A DNA stretch of 64,000 nt from Candidatus Yaniella excrementavium (lineage in GTDB: Bacteria; Actinomycetota; Actinomycetes; Actinomycetales; Micrococcaceae), in NCBI GenBank assembly GCA_019115865.1, contig DXCT01000104.1, positions 1 to 64,000 of the forward strand, written 5' to 3'. The notes beneath the pieces are model-generated. The model was given only the letters and a program-made list of their open reading frames with translations, searched no databases and was not told where the DNA came from. A program made the position numbers and the translations under genes. How positions within the stretch are numbered: the stretch's first letter is position 1; each line of letters opens with the position of its first letter. Below, in pieces: positions 8,313 through 16,801 of this stretch.

Positions 8313-9140
8313 GTGGCTGATGAGAATGGTATCGGCGCGAATGAGGCGAGTACCGGGGCGTCTGCTCCAATACAGTCGGTGGACCGAGCGCTGCAAATTT
8401 TGGAGTTGCTCACAGATTCGCCCTCACTTGGGACATCGGCCATTGCCCGGAAGCTTGGTGTTCATAGATCTACGGCGTCGAGATTGTTGACCACTCTGGA
8501 GTCACATGATGTTGTTGAGCAAGTTTCGGACCGTGGAGAGTACCGCTTAGGACTAGGTCTCTTGCGTATGGCCTACCCCGTATCGACCCGGTTTGATCTA
8601 GCTCGTGATAGCCAGGTAGTTTGCGACGCATTGGCAGAGGCGACACAGGAAACGTCGAATGTGGCAATACTGGATGAGGGCTATGCGGTGACGATTACAC
8701 AGAGCGCCGGCCAGCGCATGGTTGGAGTGGCTGGACAATATGTGGGACAGCGCGCTCCGCTGCACGCGACCTCTACTGGAAAGCTTCTCTTGGCCTATGC
8801 GTCAAGCCGGGTTTGGGGTCAGCTGAGTACAGAGGCGCTCGAGCGATTCACATCGGCGACCCGGGCCGACCTTGTGGAGTTAGCAGAGGAACTCAAGGTC
8901 ATTCGTCAACGAGGGTGGGCCTCTGCGGTTGGAGAGTGGGAAGAGGGTATAAATGCGCTTGCGGTTCCCGTCTGGGATGCAACCGGGCAGCTGGTTGCGG
9001 CTGTGTCGGTGACGGCTCCCGACTTTCGCATGCCCGACGCGAGTTTTGAGACGTTTTTGGGTGCGTTAAAGGTTGCGGCAACAGACTTCGAGGCTCGCCT
9101 GGGGTTTGCGCGCGTCGACCCAACGACCCCTGGTGTTTAG
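8313..9140 (+). CDS. IclR family transcriptional regulator
   Basis: 275 residues. An N-terminal winged helix-turn-helix (about residues 22-80: VDRALQILELL, then STASRLLTTLESHDVV) is followed by the IclR effector-binding domain (about 95-265) with the usual LHATSTGKLLLAYA and GWASAVGEWEEGINALAVPV motifs. These proteins bind a small catabolic effector and regulate adjacent operons. It is divergent from the HODM operon and lies just before the DmdA-like gene, so it probably controls one or both in response to the methylated substrate. The start is GTG at 8313; an AAGGGG lies about ten bases upstream. Confidence 0.87.
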   Translation: MADENGIGANEASTGASAPIQSVDRALQILELLTDSPSLGTSAIARKLGVHRSTASRLLTTLESHDVVEQVSDRGEYRLGLGLLRMAYPVSTRFDLARDSQVVCDALAEATQETSNVAILDEGYAVTITQSAGQRMVGVAGQYVGQRAPLHATSTGKLLLAYASSRVWGQLSTEALERFTSATRADLVELAEELKVIRQRGWASAVGEWEEGINALAVPVWDATGQLVAAVSVTAPDFRMPDASFETFLGALKVAATDFEARLGFARVDPTTPGV

Positions 9141-9183
9141 CGCTCGATTAGACACAAAATTTGGGCCCCCAAAAATCTTTACC

Positions 9184-9207
9184 TGTGATGCAAGTCACGC
9201 GTAGAAT
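9184..9207 (+). promoter_or_regulatory. CRP-like palindrome overlapping a candidate promoter
   Basis: TGTGA-TGCAAG-TCACG (9184-9199) matches nine of ten fixed positions of the CRP/GlxR-type TGTGA-N6-TCACA consensus. A -10-like TAGAAT follows at 9202-9207, with a weak -35 (TTACCT, 9179-9184) 17 bases before it, so the palindrome fills the promoter spacer. A protein bound there would most likely repress the DmdA-like gene. Seen in sequence; the binding protein is inference. Confidence 0.45.
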
Positions 9208-9314
9208 GTAGGCATGTGGTGCACAGTTCGAAACATGCATCACATTATGCAACAGCGAGGGTGGGTTCTGGCGTCCGCTACGATTCGCTCTCCTTTCTCA
9301 GTGGGAGGTCCTAC

Positions 9315-10619
9315 ATGAACATGAATATCCCTTCTGTCGACCAAACAAATCGTCATGTACCTATCAATCTGCGCCAGTCTGGTCCCACGTCTGTCGAAAT
9401 GCTGATCGATACACGAGTTCGAAAATCCCCGTACTGGCATCTTTCTATGGAGGCTGGCTGCTGGCGTGCTTCCGTGTACAACCGCATGTACCATCCTCGC
9501 GGATACGTTCGCCCGGAAGACGGGGGCGCCATGGTGGAATACGAAGCGCTTGTGCATCATGTGACGCTGTGGAATGTCGCGGTTGAGCGTCAGATCCAGG
9601 TCAAAGGACCAGATGCCGAAGCATTCGTGAACTTCGTGATTACTCGAGATGCCACGAAGATACCGGTCATGCGCGCCCGGTATGTGATCTTGTGTAATGA
9701 GGCAGGGGGCATTGTCAATGACCCGGTCTTGCTGCGCATCGCTCAAGATGAGTTCTGGTTTTCCATTTCAGATTCAGATCTGGAGCTCTGGTTGCAAGGC
9801 ATCAATGTGGGACGTCGCTTCGACGTCGACATTCAGGAGATCGACGTCGCGCCGGTTCAGGTTCAAGGGCCGAAGTCCGTGGACCTGATGGTGGATCTCT
9901 TTGGCGATGCGATCGCTGAATTGCCATCATATGGTCTCGCGGAGGGCCAGGTCGCCGGGCATGACGTGATTATCTCGCAAACTGGTTTTTCCGGTGAGAA
10001 GGGCTATGAGATATACCTCTATGATGCCTCGCAGCACGCCGAGGATCTATGGAACGCTATCTTGCAGGCAGGTGGAAAACACAACCTCTCTGTGATCGCG
10101 CCGGCACACCATCGTCGTATTGCGGCTGGCATACTCTCGTGGGGCCAAGACATGGACCAGGAGGTTCTGCCATTTCAAGTGAACCTTGCCTATCAAGTGC
10201 CGCGCGAAAAGCAGGTGCCATATATCGGCAAAGCAGCGCTGGAAGAGGCGCGTGATCAACTGGATGTTGGGGTGTACCCGTTCAGTCACCAGATGGTCGG
10301 CATGATTATGGGCGGTGCACCGATTGACGACTATGCTCCGGATTTCTGGCTTATCTCGCAGACCGCTGATAGCGAGCCAACCGGCTACATCACATCTCCT
10401 TGGTTCTCCCCGGAACTTGGGCAAAATATCGCCATGGGTTTCGTTCCCATTGAGGCTTCTGCGATCGGAACCGAATTGTGGGTGCACCTACCGGAAAACT
10501 ACGCCGACATTCCGGGCAGCCCAGTAGCTGCCCAGGTAGTTCCTGTGCCGTTTCGAGAATCCGTGAATCCTAATCAGCGGGAGATTTTGCAGCAGAGGGG
10601 CATGGACGCTGCGGTGTGA
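9315..10619 (+). CDS. DmdA/GcvT-superfamily folate-dependent demethylase-like protein
   Basis: 434 residues from the ATG at 9315, which follows GGGAGG by six bases; upstream in-frame starts have no such site. The sequence resembles the DmdA/GcvT superfamily: an early YNRMYHPRGY motif, LWNVAVERQIQVKGPDAEAFVNF, DPVLLRIAQDEFWFSISDSDL, and SQTGFSGEKGYEIYLYD. DmdA uses tetrahydrofolate to take a methyl group from dimethylsulfoniopropionate; relatives act on methylated amines or methoxyaromatics. Context (next to IclR and HODM) favours a methyl-transfer step in the same pathway. The C-terminus diverges from classical GcvT. The substrate is not readable from sequence, and true DMSP demethylation is unproven. 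Confidence 0.7.
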   Translation: MNMNIPSVDQTNRHVPINLRQSGPTSVEMLIDTRVRKSPYWHLSMEAGCWRASVYNRMYHPRGYVRPEDGGAMVEYEALVHHVTLWNVAVERQIQVKGPDAEAFVNFVITRDATKIPVMRARYVILCNEAGGIVNDPVLLRIAQDEFWFSISDSDLELWLQGINVGRRFDVDIQEIDVAPVQVQGPKSVDLMVDLFGDAIAELPSYGLAEGQVAGHDVIISQTGFSGEKGYEIYLYDASQHAEDLWNAILQAGGKHNLSVIAPAHHRRIAAGILSWGQDMDQEVLPFQVNLAYQVPREKQVPYIGKAALEEARDQLDVGVYPFSHQMVGMIMGGAPIDDYAPDFWLISQTADSEPTGYITSPWFSPELGQNIAMGFVPIEASAIGTELWVHLPENYADIPGSPVAAQVVPVPFRESVNPNQREILQQRGMDAAV

Positions 10620-10645
10620 GCACTACAGTTTAGTTGCGAACCGCG

Positions 10646-10680
10646 CCCCGGGAGATGCCTAGCTGGTGGTGTGCCCGGGG
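10646..10680 (+). terminator. possible terminator hairpin after the DmdA-like gene
   Basis: CCCCGGG (10646-10652) and CCCGGGG (10674-10680) can form a GC-rich stem, extended by CGCG outside. There is no T-run, so this is a weak call. Nothing else is seen between 10620 and 10829. Confidence 0.35.
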
Positions 10681-10829
10681 TACGCGTGTTGTGTGCTGTG
10701 GAGTACGTCCTTGACGTAGCTACGCGACGCAGCAATCATGCCTCTGCCACGCTGGCCAGGAGATTTCGCGGCAACCGGAACCTACAGTGCAACGCTTGTA
10801 GGCCATCTGGCTCCGGTAAACACCAGGTG

Positions 10830-12470
10830 TTATTGGTTCGCTCGCAAGTGTCCTAAATTGACTACATTGGAGGGCCGCTCGCGGTTCAATTCGCCTCCAG
10901 TCGGGGCTGACTGTTGCGCCGGAACCTTGCCGCCTTCGACAATCTGGCCGATAAATTTGGCAATCCAAGGTGGTAGAGGTTCCCACCCGGTAAAGTATTT
11001 CTCCCGGTTTGAGACTTTTTCGGCGTGGCTGTATGTGCTGCGCAGTGCCTGGGCTATTTCTTTTTCCGTTGAGGCAGGAAAGAGTTTGGCACGGATCTCA
11101 CCGTTTGTAATAGTGCGTTCAATGATGGGCAGCGTTCGCCAATGTTTGAATGCCGATGAGGCTGCGTAGGCGCCACCGCCACCGTGTTGTCGGGTAGACG
11201 CATTTACGAGCCAAACGTAGAGAAAATCGAATTGGCACAACGAGTTCAACAGGGTCTCGGTGGTGCGGGTCTTGTTATTACTTATCCCAAAATCATGCAA
11301 CACATCAGGACGTAGCAGGGGATACGTTCGCGCCCACGAGAGACCTTCCGAGATCATGGTGCCGTTGTCATCGTGCTGGCGTTGAGCGACCAGCTGAGAG
11401 GAAAACGGATACTGATTGTGCGCGGAGGCTTCGATCTGTCCGTAACGGATCCACGAACTGTAGCGCGGATGCGTGGGGGTTCGCTGGAAGGGACGCAATA
11501 CAAGCTCAGGAATCAGTTCCCAGCACCCCGTGCGAACAGCTGCGGCACCGAATAAATACCCTGCGACAACCGTAGCGGCAACTGCGCTGGGTGACTTCGC
11601 AATGGAGGTAAAGGTGTCGTACAGTGTTTCGATGGTTTTGACCGCCAAGTAGTGGTCATCGGCCAACATCGCTTCGCATCCGATACCAACAAGCCTGATA
11701 AGCGGTTTGACGGGGTCGTCGTGTGTGAGGATCTCATCCCTGGAATTCTGCAGGAAGATCTTTAACTCGGCCCTGTTCCCCTGCCGAATGTTCGCTCTAA
11801 TAGCACTGGAGACGGTTTCATCTGCCAGGAAGGGTTCAAGCGGGACATTGATTTTACTGTTTCCGCCAATTGCTTCGGCAAGTTTAGACATGAGGGAATT
11901 TATGTCACTGGTTGCAGCTTCTTTCATGTGTTGGTCGTGTTTGGCTAAGATCGATGGCCAGTCACGGTAGCGTACCGGTGCATTTCCTGCGCCATCGCGA
12001 ATAAAGATCTCTCCCGGTCTAAACACGGTTTTTGTTTTCATCCGGCCTTTGCCATTGGGTTTATTGTATTGCCCGACGCTCATCATGGGAACGGGGAGGC
12101 CAGAGCGGGTCGAAAATATCGCGACGACGACAACGTCGCTGCCGTTGACCGTATGGATTTGGGAGACGACTTCAATATCAGCTTCAATGTACTTGCCAAT
12201 TTTGTCGCGCAAGGTAGCGCCATCAAACATCTGCGGGTTTTTGATGCGCCATGGTTTTTCTGGCAAGTTCCCTTCATCGGTGATGCCGATCAGAATATAA
12301 CCCCCGGGCGGACGGTTCGCCATAGCGACGGCGTCTTTGACGAAGTCGAGTTCGTGTTTTCGGTTGCGTAAATCTAGCTCGACTTTGAAATCCAGCTGAG
12401 TCTGTTCTCCGAGCCGGAGTAGCTCCTGCAGTTTTTCCTCGTCAGTTCTTCCGTCCCATACCACTGCCAT
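10830..12470 (-). CDS. Schlafen/AlbA_2 domain protein of unknown function
   Basis: 546 residues from the ATG at 12470; a longer frame runs to 12575, but a -10-like TATATT (12490-12495, minus strand) lies inside it, favouring the shorter start. The N-terminus (QTQLDFKVELDL...FVKDAVAMANRPPGGYILIGITDEG) is a Schlafen AlbA_2 / divergent AAA-4 domain, found in nucleic-acid-binding regulators and many defence proteins. The remaining ~400 residues are mostly helical, match no family I recognise, and include Gly-rich GGGGAYAASSAFKHW. It is a single-gene unit with its own promoter, flanked by the catabolic module and by the Ltp-repeat gene. A defence role is inference from domain type. Confidence 0.65.
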   Translation of the reverse strand: MAVVWDGRTDEEKLQELLRLGEQTQLDFKVELDLRNRKHELDFVKDAVAMANRPPGGYILIGITDEGNLPEKPWRIKNPQMFDGATLRDKIGKYIEADIEVVSQIHTVNGSDVVVVAIFSTRSGLPVPMMSVGQYNKPNGKGRMKTKTVFRPGEIFIRDGAGNAPVRYRDWPSILAKHDQHMKEAATSDINSLMSKLAEAIGGNSKINVPLEPFLADETVSSAIRANIRQGNRAELKIFLQNSRDEILTHDDPVKPLIRLVGIGCEAMLADDHYLAVKTIETLYDTFTSIAKSPSAVAATVVAGYLFGAAAVRTGCWELIPELVLRPFQRTPTHPRYSSWIRYGQIEASAHNQYPFSSQLVAQRQHDDNGTMISEGLSWARTYPLLRPDVLHDFGISNNKTRTTETLLNSLCQFDFLYVWLVNASTRQHGGGGAYAASSAFKHWRTLPIIERTITNGEIRAKLFPASTEKEIAQALRSTYSHAEKVSNREKYFTGWEPLPPWIAKFIGQIVEGGKVPAQQSAPTGGELNRERPSNVVNLGHLRANQ

Positions 12471-12864
12471 AAGTGATCCCAATCGTGCGAATATAGCTAG
12501 CCTGATCCGAGTATCGTTCACGCTGGTCACAGTCTCCCAGCGACTTATATGCTCCACGCTAACGCAGGATTGCAACGAAAAGGGAGAGCTGCGGTGAACA
12601 TTGTTGAAAGCTGCCGGTCGATGAAATACCGCGATAGGCTGATGTTGGCTTCAGACCGTCGTCGACTAGGGGTCTTAGGGTTTTCTTCGTCTCCAATTCA
12701 TAGACAGCTGGGGTCGGGGACAGGACACACTGCAGTAGCGTTCTGCCCGTTTGAGCGCAGGATAGCTTCGATATGCTGTGTCGTCAGTGGTACCGTAAAA
12801 TTCAACTACCTTGTGCCAAGAATCTTTGGCGAAACATTATAGGCCCCAGCCACGGAGGAGACGT
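12471..12864. other. 394-base intergenic region without a supported gene
   Basis: This gap between divergent genes holds the probable promoter of the AlbA_2 gene (TATATT at 12490-12495 on the minus strand) and the Shine-Dalgarno of the Ltp-repeat gene (GGAGGAG, 12854-12860). Short frames within it lack ribosome binding sites and codon structure. I see no convincing RNA element. Confidence 0.5.
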
Positions 12865-14010
12865 ATGTCGAACGACCAGGACCCGAACGACAAATGGCGG
12901 GTTCCACAATGGCCACAAGGAGATGGAGCCGCGAACCAGCCGCCCTCTGACGAAGACCAGCCAACCGAGGCAATGCCATCCCAACACCAGTGGCATGATC
13001 CTCAGTGGGTGAGTCCGGGGCAGCACGATCCGCAACAAACGAAGCCGTTGTGGCAAGGTCAGCACACGCCGCAATGGTCGGGCCAGGCTCAGCCGCAGTG
13101 GCAAGGTGAACCGCAATGGCAGAGCCGAGATCAGGGGATGTGGTCGCCGCAAGAAACCCAAGCGTGGTCTGGTGCTCAACAACAGTCATACGGTGCTTCC
13201 GGTAATCAATGGCAGGGACAGGCTGGTCAGTTCTACGACCCAAACCAGCAGTATTATGACCCGAATAATCCTTACGCATGGCAGGGCGCGCAAATGCCCG
13301 GTGGTGGACCGCCGCCCAAACCTGCGTATAAGCAGTGGTGGTTCTGGACCATCATCGGCATCGTTGTAATCGGTATCGCTGTCCTGATATTTGCGCTACT
13401 GCCTGGAGATGATGAAGGCCCGAACTTCGCGGACTCAGAACCAACAGAACAGACTGATCCAGCTCCAACAGAACCGGCTGAGTCGTTGGCACCCACGAGC
13501 GATCCTGAGGTAGAGGAACCCGATCCAGCAGAGCAGCCAGAAAATAACGGCGGAATGGTGCAGGGTGACGGCGGGACCAATGAGGAAGCTTTGGCTGCAG
13601 CCCAACAACGGATCGACAACGCTTATTCCTACTGGGGTCCAGACGATATGGCAGGTCTCTTAGAGATCGACGGATACGACAGCCAAGCCGTGGACTACGC
13701 GCTGAGTAATCTGGACGTCGATTGGGAGGAACAAGCGGCCGGGCAGGCACAAGAACTGGTGGATAGCGATTACAACGGTTACTCACAATCTGGCATTGAA
13801 GACTATTTGGAATATTCAGGGTTTGAGACGCAACAGGTTGAATCTGCGGTCAGTGGTCTTGACGTGGACTATAACGATCAAGCGGTCCAAGCGCTTGAAT
13901 CGTATCGGGAACTCATGGATGACTCCACTGATGAGGAGGCTCGTAGTTACTTGTCTTATTCGGGTTTCACCGATGAACAGATAGATCATGCCTTTAGTAA
14001 CGCGGGCTAA
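12865..14010 (+). CDS. membrane-anchored protein with three Ltp repeats
   Basis: 381 residues from the ATG at 12865, preceded by GGAGGAG. Residues 1-155 are low-complexity and rich in Gln, Trp and Pro, with repeated PQW units; a transmembrane helix follows at about 158-180, then an acidic Pro/Thr/Glu linker. From about 239 come three tandem copies of the ~45-residue Ltp unit, each with a [YD]x[GD]YS-x-x-x-[IM]-x-x-[YL]-L-x-[YI]-[SD]-G-[FY] core. In the streptococcal phage TP-J34 lipoprotein this domain blocks injection of incoming phage DNA. Here no lipobox is present and the anchor is a helix, so the repeats should face outwards. Many chromosomal Ltp proteins have no tested role. Confidence 0.75.
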   Translation: MSNDQDPNDKWRVPQWPQGDGAANQPPSDEDQPTEAMPSQHQWHDPQWVSPGQHDPQQTKPLWQGQHTPQWSGQAQPQWQGEPQWQSRDQGMWSPQETQAWSGAQQQSYGASGNQWQGQAGQFYDPNQQYYDPNNPYAWQGAQMPGGGPPPKPAYKQWWFWTIIGIVVIGIAVLIFALLPGDDEGPNFADSEPTEQTDPAPTEPAESLAPTSDPEVEEPDPAEQPENNGGMVQGDGGTNEEALAAAQQRIDNAYSYWGPDDMAGLLEIDGYDSQAVDYALSNLDVDWEEQAAGQAQELVDSDYNGYSQSGIEDYLEYSGFETQQVESAVSGLDVDYNDQAVQALESYRELMDDSTDEEARSYLSYSGFTDEQIDHAFSNAG

Positions 14011-14127
14011 AAATCCCAGTAGGATTCCAGGCCATGTTCCTCGATTTTGAACCGAGAATCGATCGAAAATCGAGGGGCTGGTCGGATCCTGGGTAGCGTG
14101 GAATTCTGGTACAGTATTGCCGTTATC

Positions 14128-14201
14128 GGATCCTTAGCTCAGCTGGTTAGAGCGTTCGCTTCACACGCGAGAGGTCGCTGGTTCGAATCCAGTAGGATCC
14201 A
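14128..14201 (+). tRNA. tRNA-Val (anticodon CAC)
   Basis: Acceptor GGATCCT pairs with AGGATCC, the D-arm is AGCTCAGCTGGTTAGAG, the anticodon loop TTCACAC (anticodon CAC) sits on a TTCGC/GCGAG stem, and the T-arm is GCTGGTTCGAATCCAGT. CCA is not encoded. A possible -10 (TACAGT) lies at 14110-14115. Confidence 0.95.
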
Positions 14202-14206
14202 CTGTT

Positions 14207-14233
14207 TCCCGGGAGGTTTTGCCCGGGATTTTT
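14207..14233 (+). terminator. terminator after tRNA-Val
   Basis: TCCCGGG (14207-14213) pairs with CCCGGGA (14222-14228) and is followed by a T5 run. It ends just before the Shine-Dalgarno of the exporter gene, so that gene may be read partly by readthrough. Confidence 0.8.
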
Positions 14234-14252
14234 GCTTGGAGGGAGGGCAACG

Positions 14253-16085
14253 GTGGCGAACGACGAGCTGAAAAGCAACGGTGTAGAAGATGAGTTCGAA
14301 CCGAGTACTGCCGAGACACCGAAGCAGGATTCGGCAGATAACGGTTCCAAAGAGCCGCTTCCCGAAGTCGGCGTCATGCCAGTTATCCGACCGGCGGTGA
14401 CCTTGCCAAACCCTGATGTCGATGCACGTCAGGTAGCACCGCACATCACCGAGCCAGAAACAGTTTCGCAGGATCCAGTGCCTACATCGGTGCTTTCCAC
14501 CGACGACGACATTGAGACCGTGCACCAGCCACTCCGGGACCTTCCGAATGAGGAAGAAGAGGCTGCGTATATTCAGGAAAAGACGGATCCTGATACACGG
14601 AAATTTCCGGCGCTTACCACCTGGCGTCAAGCGTTCCAAGGAATCGGGGACCGGCAGAAACAGAAAAAGTCGGACTACGATACCGAACGGGCGAGTTACG
14701 TTGACGGCTATGCGCCGACCACAGAGGCTCTGCCAACCCAAGCGATACGACTGGTGGATCGACTCAATGATTCGCCGTACCAGTTAACCGGTGCGCGGTA
14801 TAAGGCCGTTGCAGAGGCAAAAGATGCCCACAACACCATGCTGCTGGCGTTGAAGCTGGGCGAAACCATGTTCCGATTCGGTGCGGGGGCTTTAGAAGTT
14901 GAGACGTCCATTATCGTTGTCACCCAGGCCTATGGTGTCTATGACGCTGAAGTCGACATCACGAACCAGTCGATTTCGTTAAACTTTGCGCCTGTGGGTG
15001 AGCCGCCCGCCACATATCAGCGGGTAGTGCGGTCTTGGGGATCAGACTTTGCGGGGTTAGCCGATCTTCACGAATTGGTGTCGGGTATAGCCGCCGGAGA
15101 TGTTGGACGTGACGACGCACAAGCGACGTTAGCTGCAATTCGGCATCGAAAGAAGACGTTTCCAGCTTGGGTTTCCTTTGTGGCAAATGGCGTGTGGGCT
15201 TCGGCTTTCGTCCTGTTTATTGGAGGCTCTTGGTTTTCTGCATTGCTGAGTTTGGGGGCCTCCGCGTTGAGCATGGCGACCGTGTTCGTCATGACACGTT
15301 GGCGTGCCCCAGATGTGTTTGCGACCATGGCCGGTGGTGTTATGGCTACCGCATTGGCGTTTGGGCTTTACTGGTTGGACATTTTCCGAGACCCGGCACT
15401 GATGATCGCGGCGTCATTGATTCTTTTGGTGCCCAGTCTTCGGATCGTCTCTGCTGTGCAAGATGGGATTAATGGCTTTCCCATTACCTCGGCCGGCAGG
15501 ATTGTCTCGTCTGTGCTGACCTACGTTGGTCTGGTGGCTGGCATCGTGATCGGCATTGTTGTTCTTGCTATGTTAGGCGCTCCGGAAATTGATATTACAC
15601 AGCTGCCAACACGACAGTATCCGCATTGGTTGGTCTGCATTTTTGTTGCGGTTGCAGCCATGGGTAACTCCATTGCAGGACAGACGAGGTTGCGGCTCAT
15701 CGTGCCGACAGCATTGGTGTCAGCGATCGGTTACGTTGTCTATGTGTCGGCAATCGAAGTTGGGTTTGGGCCGAGTATTGCACCGGCCGCGGCGGCGGTG
15801 GTCTTGGGATTCTTCGCCAGGATTGTTGCTTTGAGCCTCCGCGCGCCGCAACTTGTGATTGCGGTTCCCGCCAGTATTTTCTTGTTGCCCGGATTGATGA
15901 TCTTTCGGGCGATGTACCAGATGGGATACAACGTAGACATGATGTCTGACGGTGTCTCGGTGCTGTTGCAGGCTTCGATTATTATCTTGGCTACCACGAC
16001 CGGACTGGTACTGGGCGACTCCTTGGCTCGTCCATTGACATCTGGGCTCAGAGCCAATGAACGTCGTCGCCTTGGGCATGGTTAA
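14253..16085 (+). CDS. thrE: ThrE-type threonine/serine exporter with long N-terminal extension
   Basis: 610 residues from the GTG at 14253, which follows GGAGGGAGGG. The ThrE/DUF1212 domain (about residues 190-350, with the typical LGETMFRFGAGALEVETSI) is followed by around ten hydrophobic segments (about 300-605) that include the ThrE_2 half. The family exports threonine and serine by proton antiport. Corynebacterium ThrE has about 489 residues; here an extra acidic, Pro/Thr/Glu-rich cytosolic region of about 180 residues precedes the domain. The stop interlocks with that of ung on the other strand (TTAA, 16082-16085). Confidence 0.85.
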   Translation: MANDELKSNGVEDEFEPSTAETPKQDSADNGSKEPLPEVGVMPVIRPAVTLPNPDVDARQVAPHITEPETVSQDPVPTSVLSTDDDIETVHQPLRDLPNEEEEAAYIQEKTDPDTRKFPALTTWRQAFQGIGDRQKQKKSDYDTERASYVDGYAPTTEALPTQAIRLVDRLNDSPYQLTGARYKAVAEAKDAHNTMLLALKLGETMFRFGAGALEVETSIIVVTQAYGVYDAEVDITNQSISLNFAPVGEPPATYQRVVRSWGSDFAGLADLHELVSGIAAGDVGRDDAQATLAAIRHRKKTFPAWVSFVANGVWASAFVLFIGGSWFSALLSLGASALSMATVFVMTRWRAPDVFATMAGGVMATALAFGLYWLDIFRDPALMIAASLILLVPSLRIVSAVQDGINGFPITSAGRIVSSVLTYVGLVAGIVIGIVVLAMLGAPEIDITQLPTRQYPHWLVCIFVAVAAMGNSIAGQTRLRLIVPTALVSAIGYVVYVSAIEVGFGPSIAPAAAAVVLGFFARIVALSLRAPQLVIAVPASIFLLPGLMIFRAMYQMGYNVDMMSDGVSVLLQASIIILATTTGLVLGDSLARPLTSGLRANERRRLGHG

Positions 16086-16801
16086 TCATTTAGCGTGGGT
16101 TGTGCAGAGGTGTTCGATGTTGTTTCGGTCGCCCAGTCAATTGAGGCTAGACCGTGACTATTCAGAAAAGTGTTGGTTCGCGAGAAGGGTTTGGATCCAA
16201 AGAACCCGCGTCTGGCTGACAACGGCGATGGGTGTGCAGATTCGACGACCAGCGTGTTGGGTGCCGTGAATAACGAGGCAAGTGTTCTAGCCTGACCGCC
16301 CCAGAGTAGAGCCACAAGGGGAGCGTCACGTGTAGCTAGTGCTCGGACGACTGCCTCGGTGATCGGTTCCCAGCCGATCTTGCGATGTGAACCAGCTTCG
16401 TGAGCGGTTACCGTCAGCACACGATTCAAGAGGAAGACACCTTGAGCCTCCCAAGCGCTGAGATCTCCGGAAAGCGCGGGTTTGATACCAAGATCGTCGC
16501 GTCGTTCTTGGAAAATATTGGTCAGTGATCGGGCGAGAGGTCGCACCGACGGGTCCAGTGCAAAGCTGAGCCCGACTGCGTGACCCGGAGTGGGATAGGG
16601 GTCCTGGCCAACGACCAGGACCTTGACTTGCTCAAACGGCATGCGGAAAACACGTAAGACGTTTTCCGGCTGGGGCTCGATGCGTTCCCCAGCGTCGCGT
16701 CGAGCTTGTAGCTGCTCGATGAGTTGGTGCAGCTGGTCATACACCGGCTCTAAAACAGCGTGCCAGGAAGAATCAATGTCGGGCCATAGTGAAAAGGACA
16801 T
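16082..16801 (-). CDS. ung: uracil-DNA glycosylase (family 1)
   Basis: 239 residues. It removes uracil from DNA to start base-excision repair. The catalytic water-activating loop VGQDPYP (D67) and the C-terminal HPSPLSARRGFFGSKPFSRTN stretch (H190) are both intact, and the length is normal for Ung. No Shine-Dalgarno precedes the ATG; a -10-like TAGGCT (minus strand, 16808-16813) ends six bases before it, so a leaderless transcript is possible. Its 3' end overlaps the exporter gene by four bases. Confidence 0.95.
   Translation of the reverse strand: MSFSLWPDIDSSWHAVLEPVYDQLHQLIEQLQARRDAGERIEPQPENVLRVFRMPFEQVKVLVVGQDPYPTPGHAVGLSFALDPSVRPLARSLTNIFQERRDDLGIKPALSGDLSAWEAQGVFLLNRVLTVTAHEAGSHRKIGWEPITEAVVRALATRDAPLVALLWGGQARTLASLFTAPNTLVVESAHPSPLSARRGFFGSKPFSRTNTFLNSHGLASIDWATETTSNTSAQPTLND

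Noticed and set aside
9140..9314. Glycine riboswitch before the GcvT-like gene
   Set aside because: No conserved GGAGAG/tandem aptamer pattern is visible and the leader after the -10 is only about 100 bases.
12549..12842. Plus-strand frame of 97 codons upstream of the Ltp-repeat gene
   Set aside because: No ribosome binding site, unusual composition, and it runs through the promoter region of two genes.
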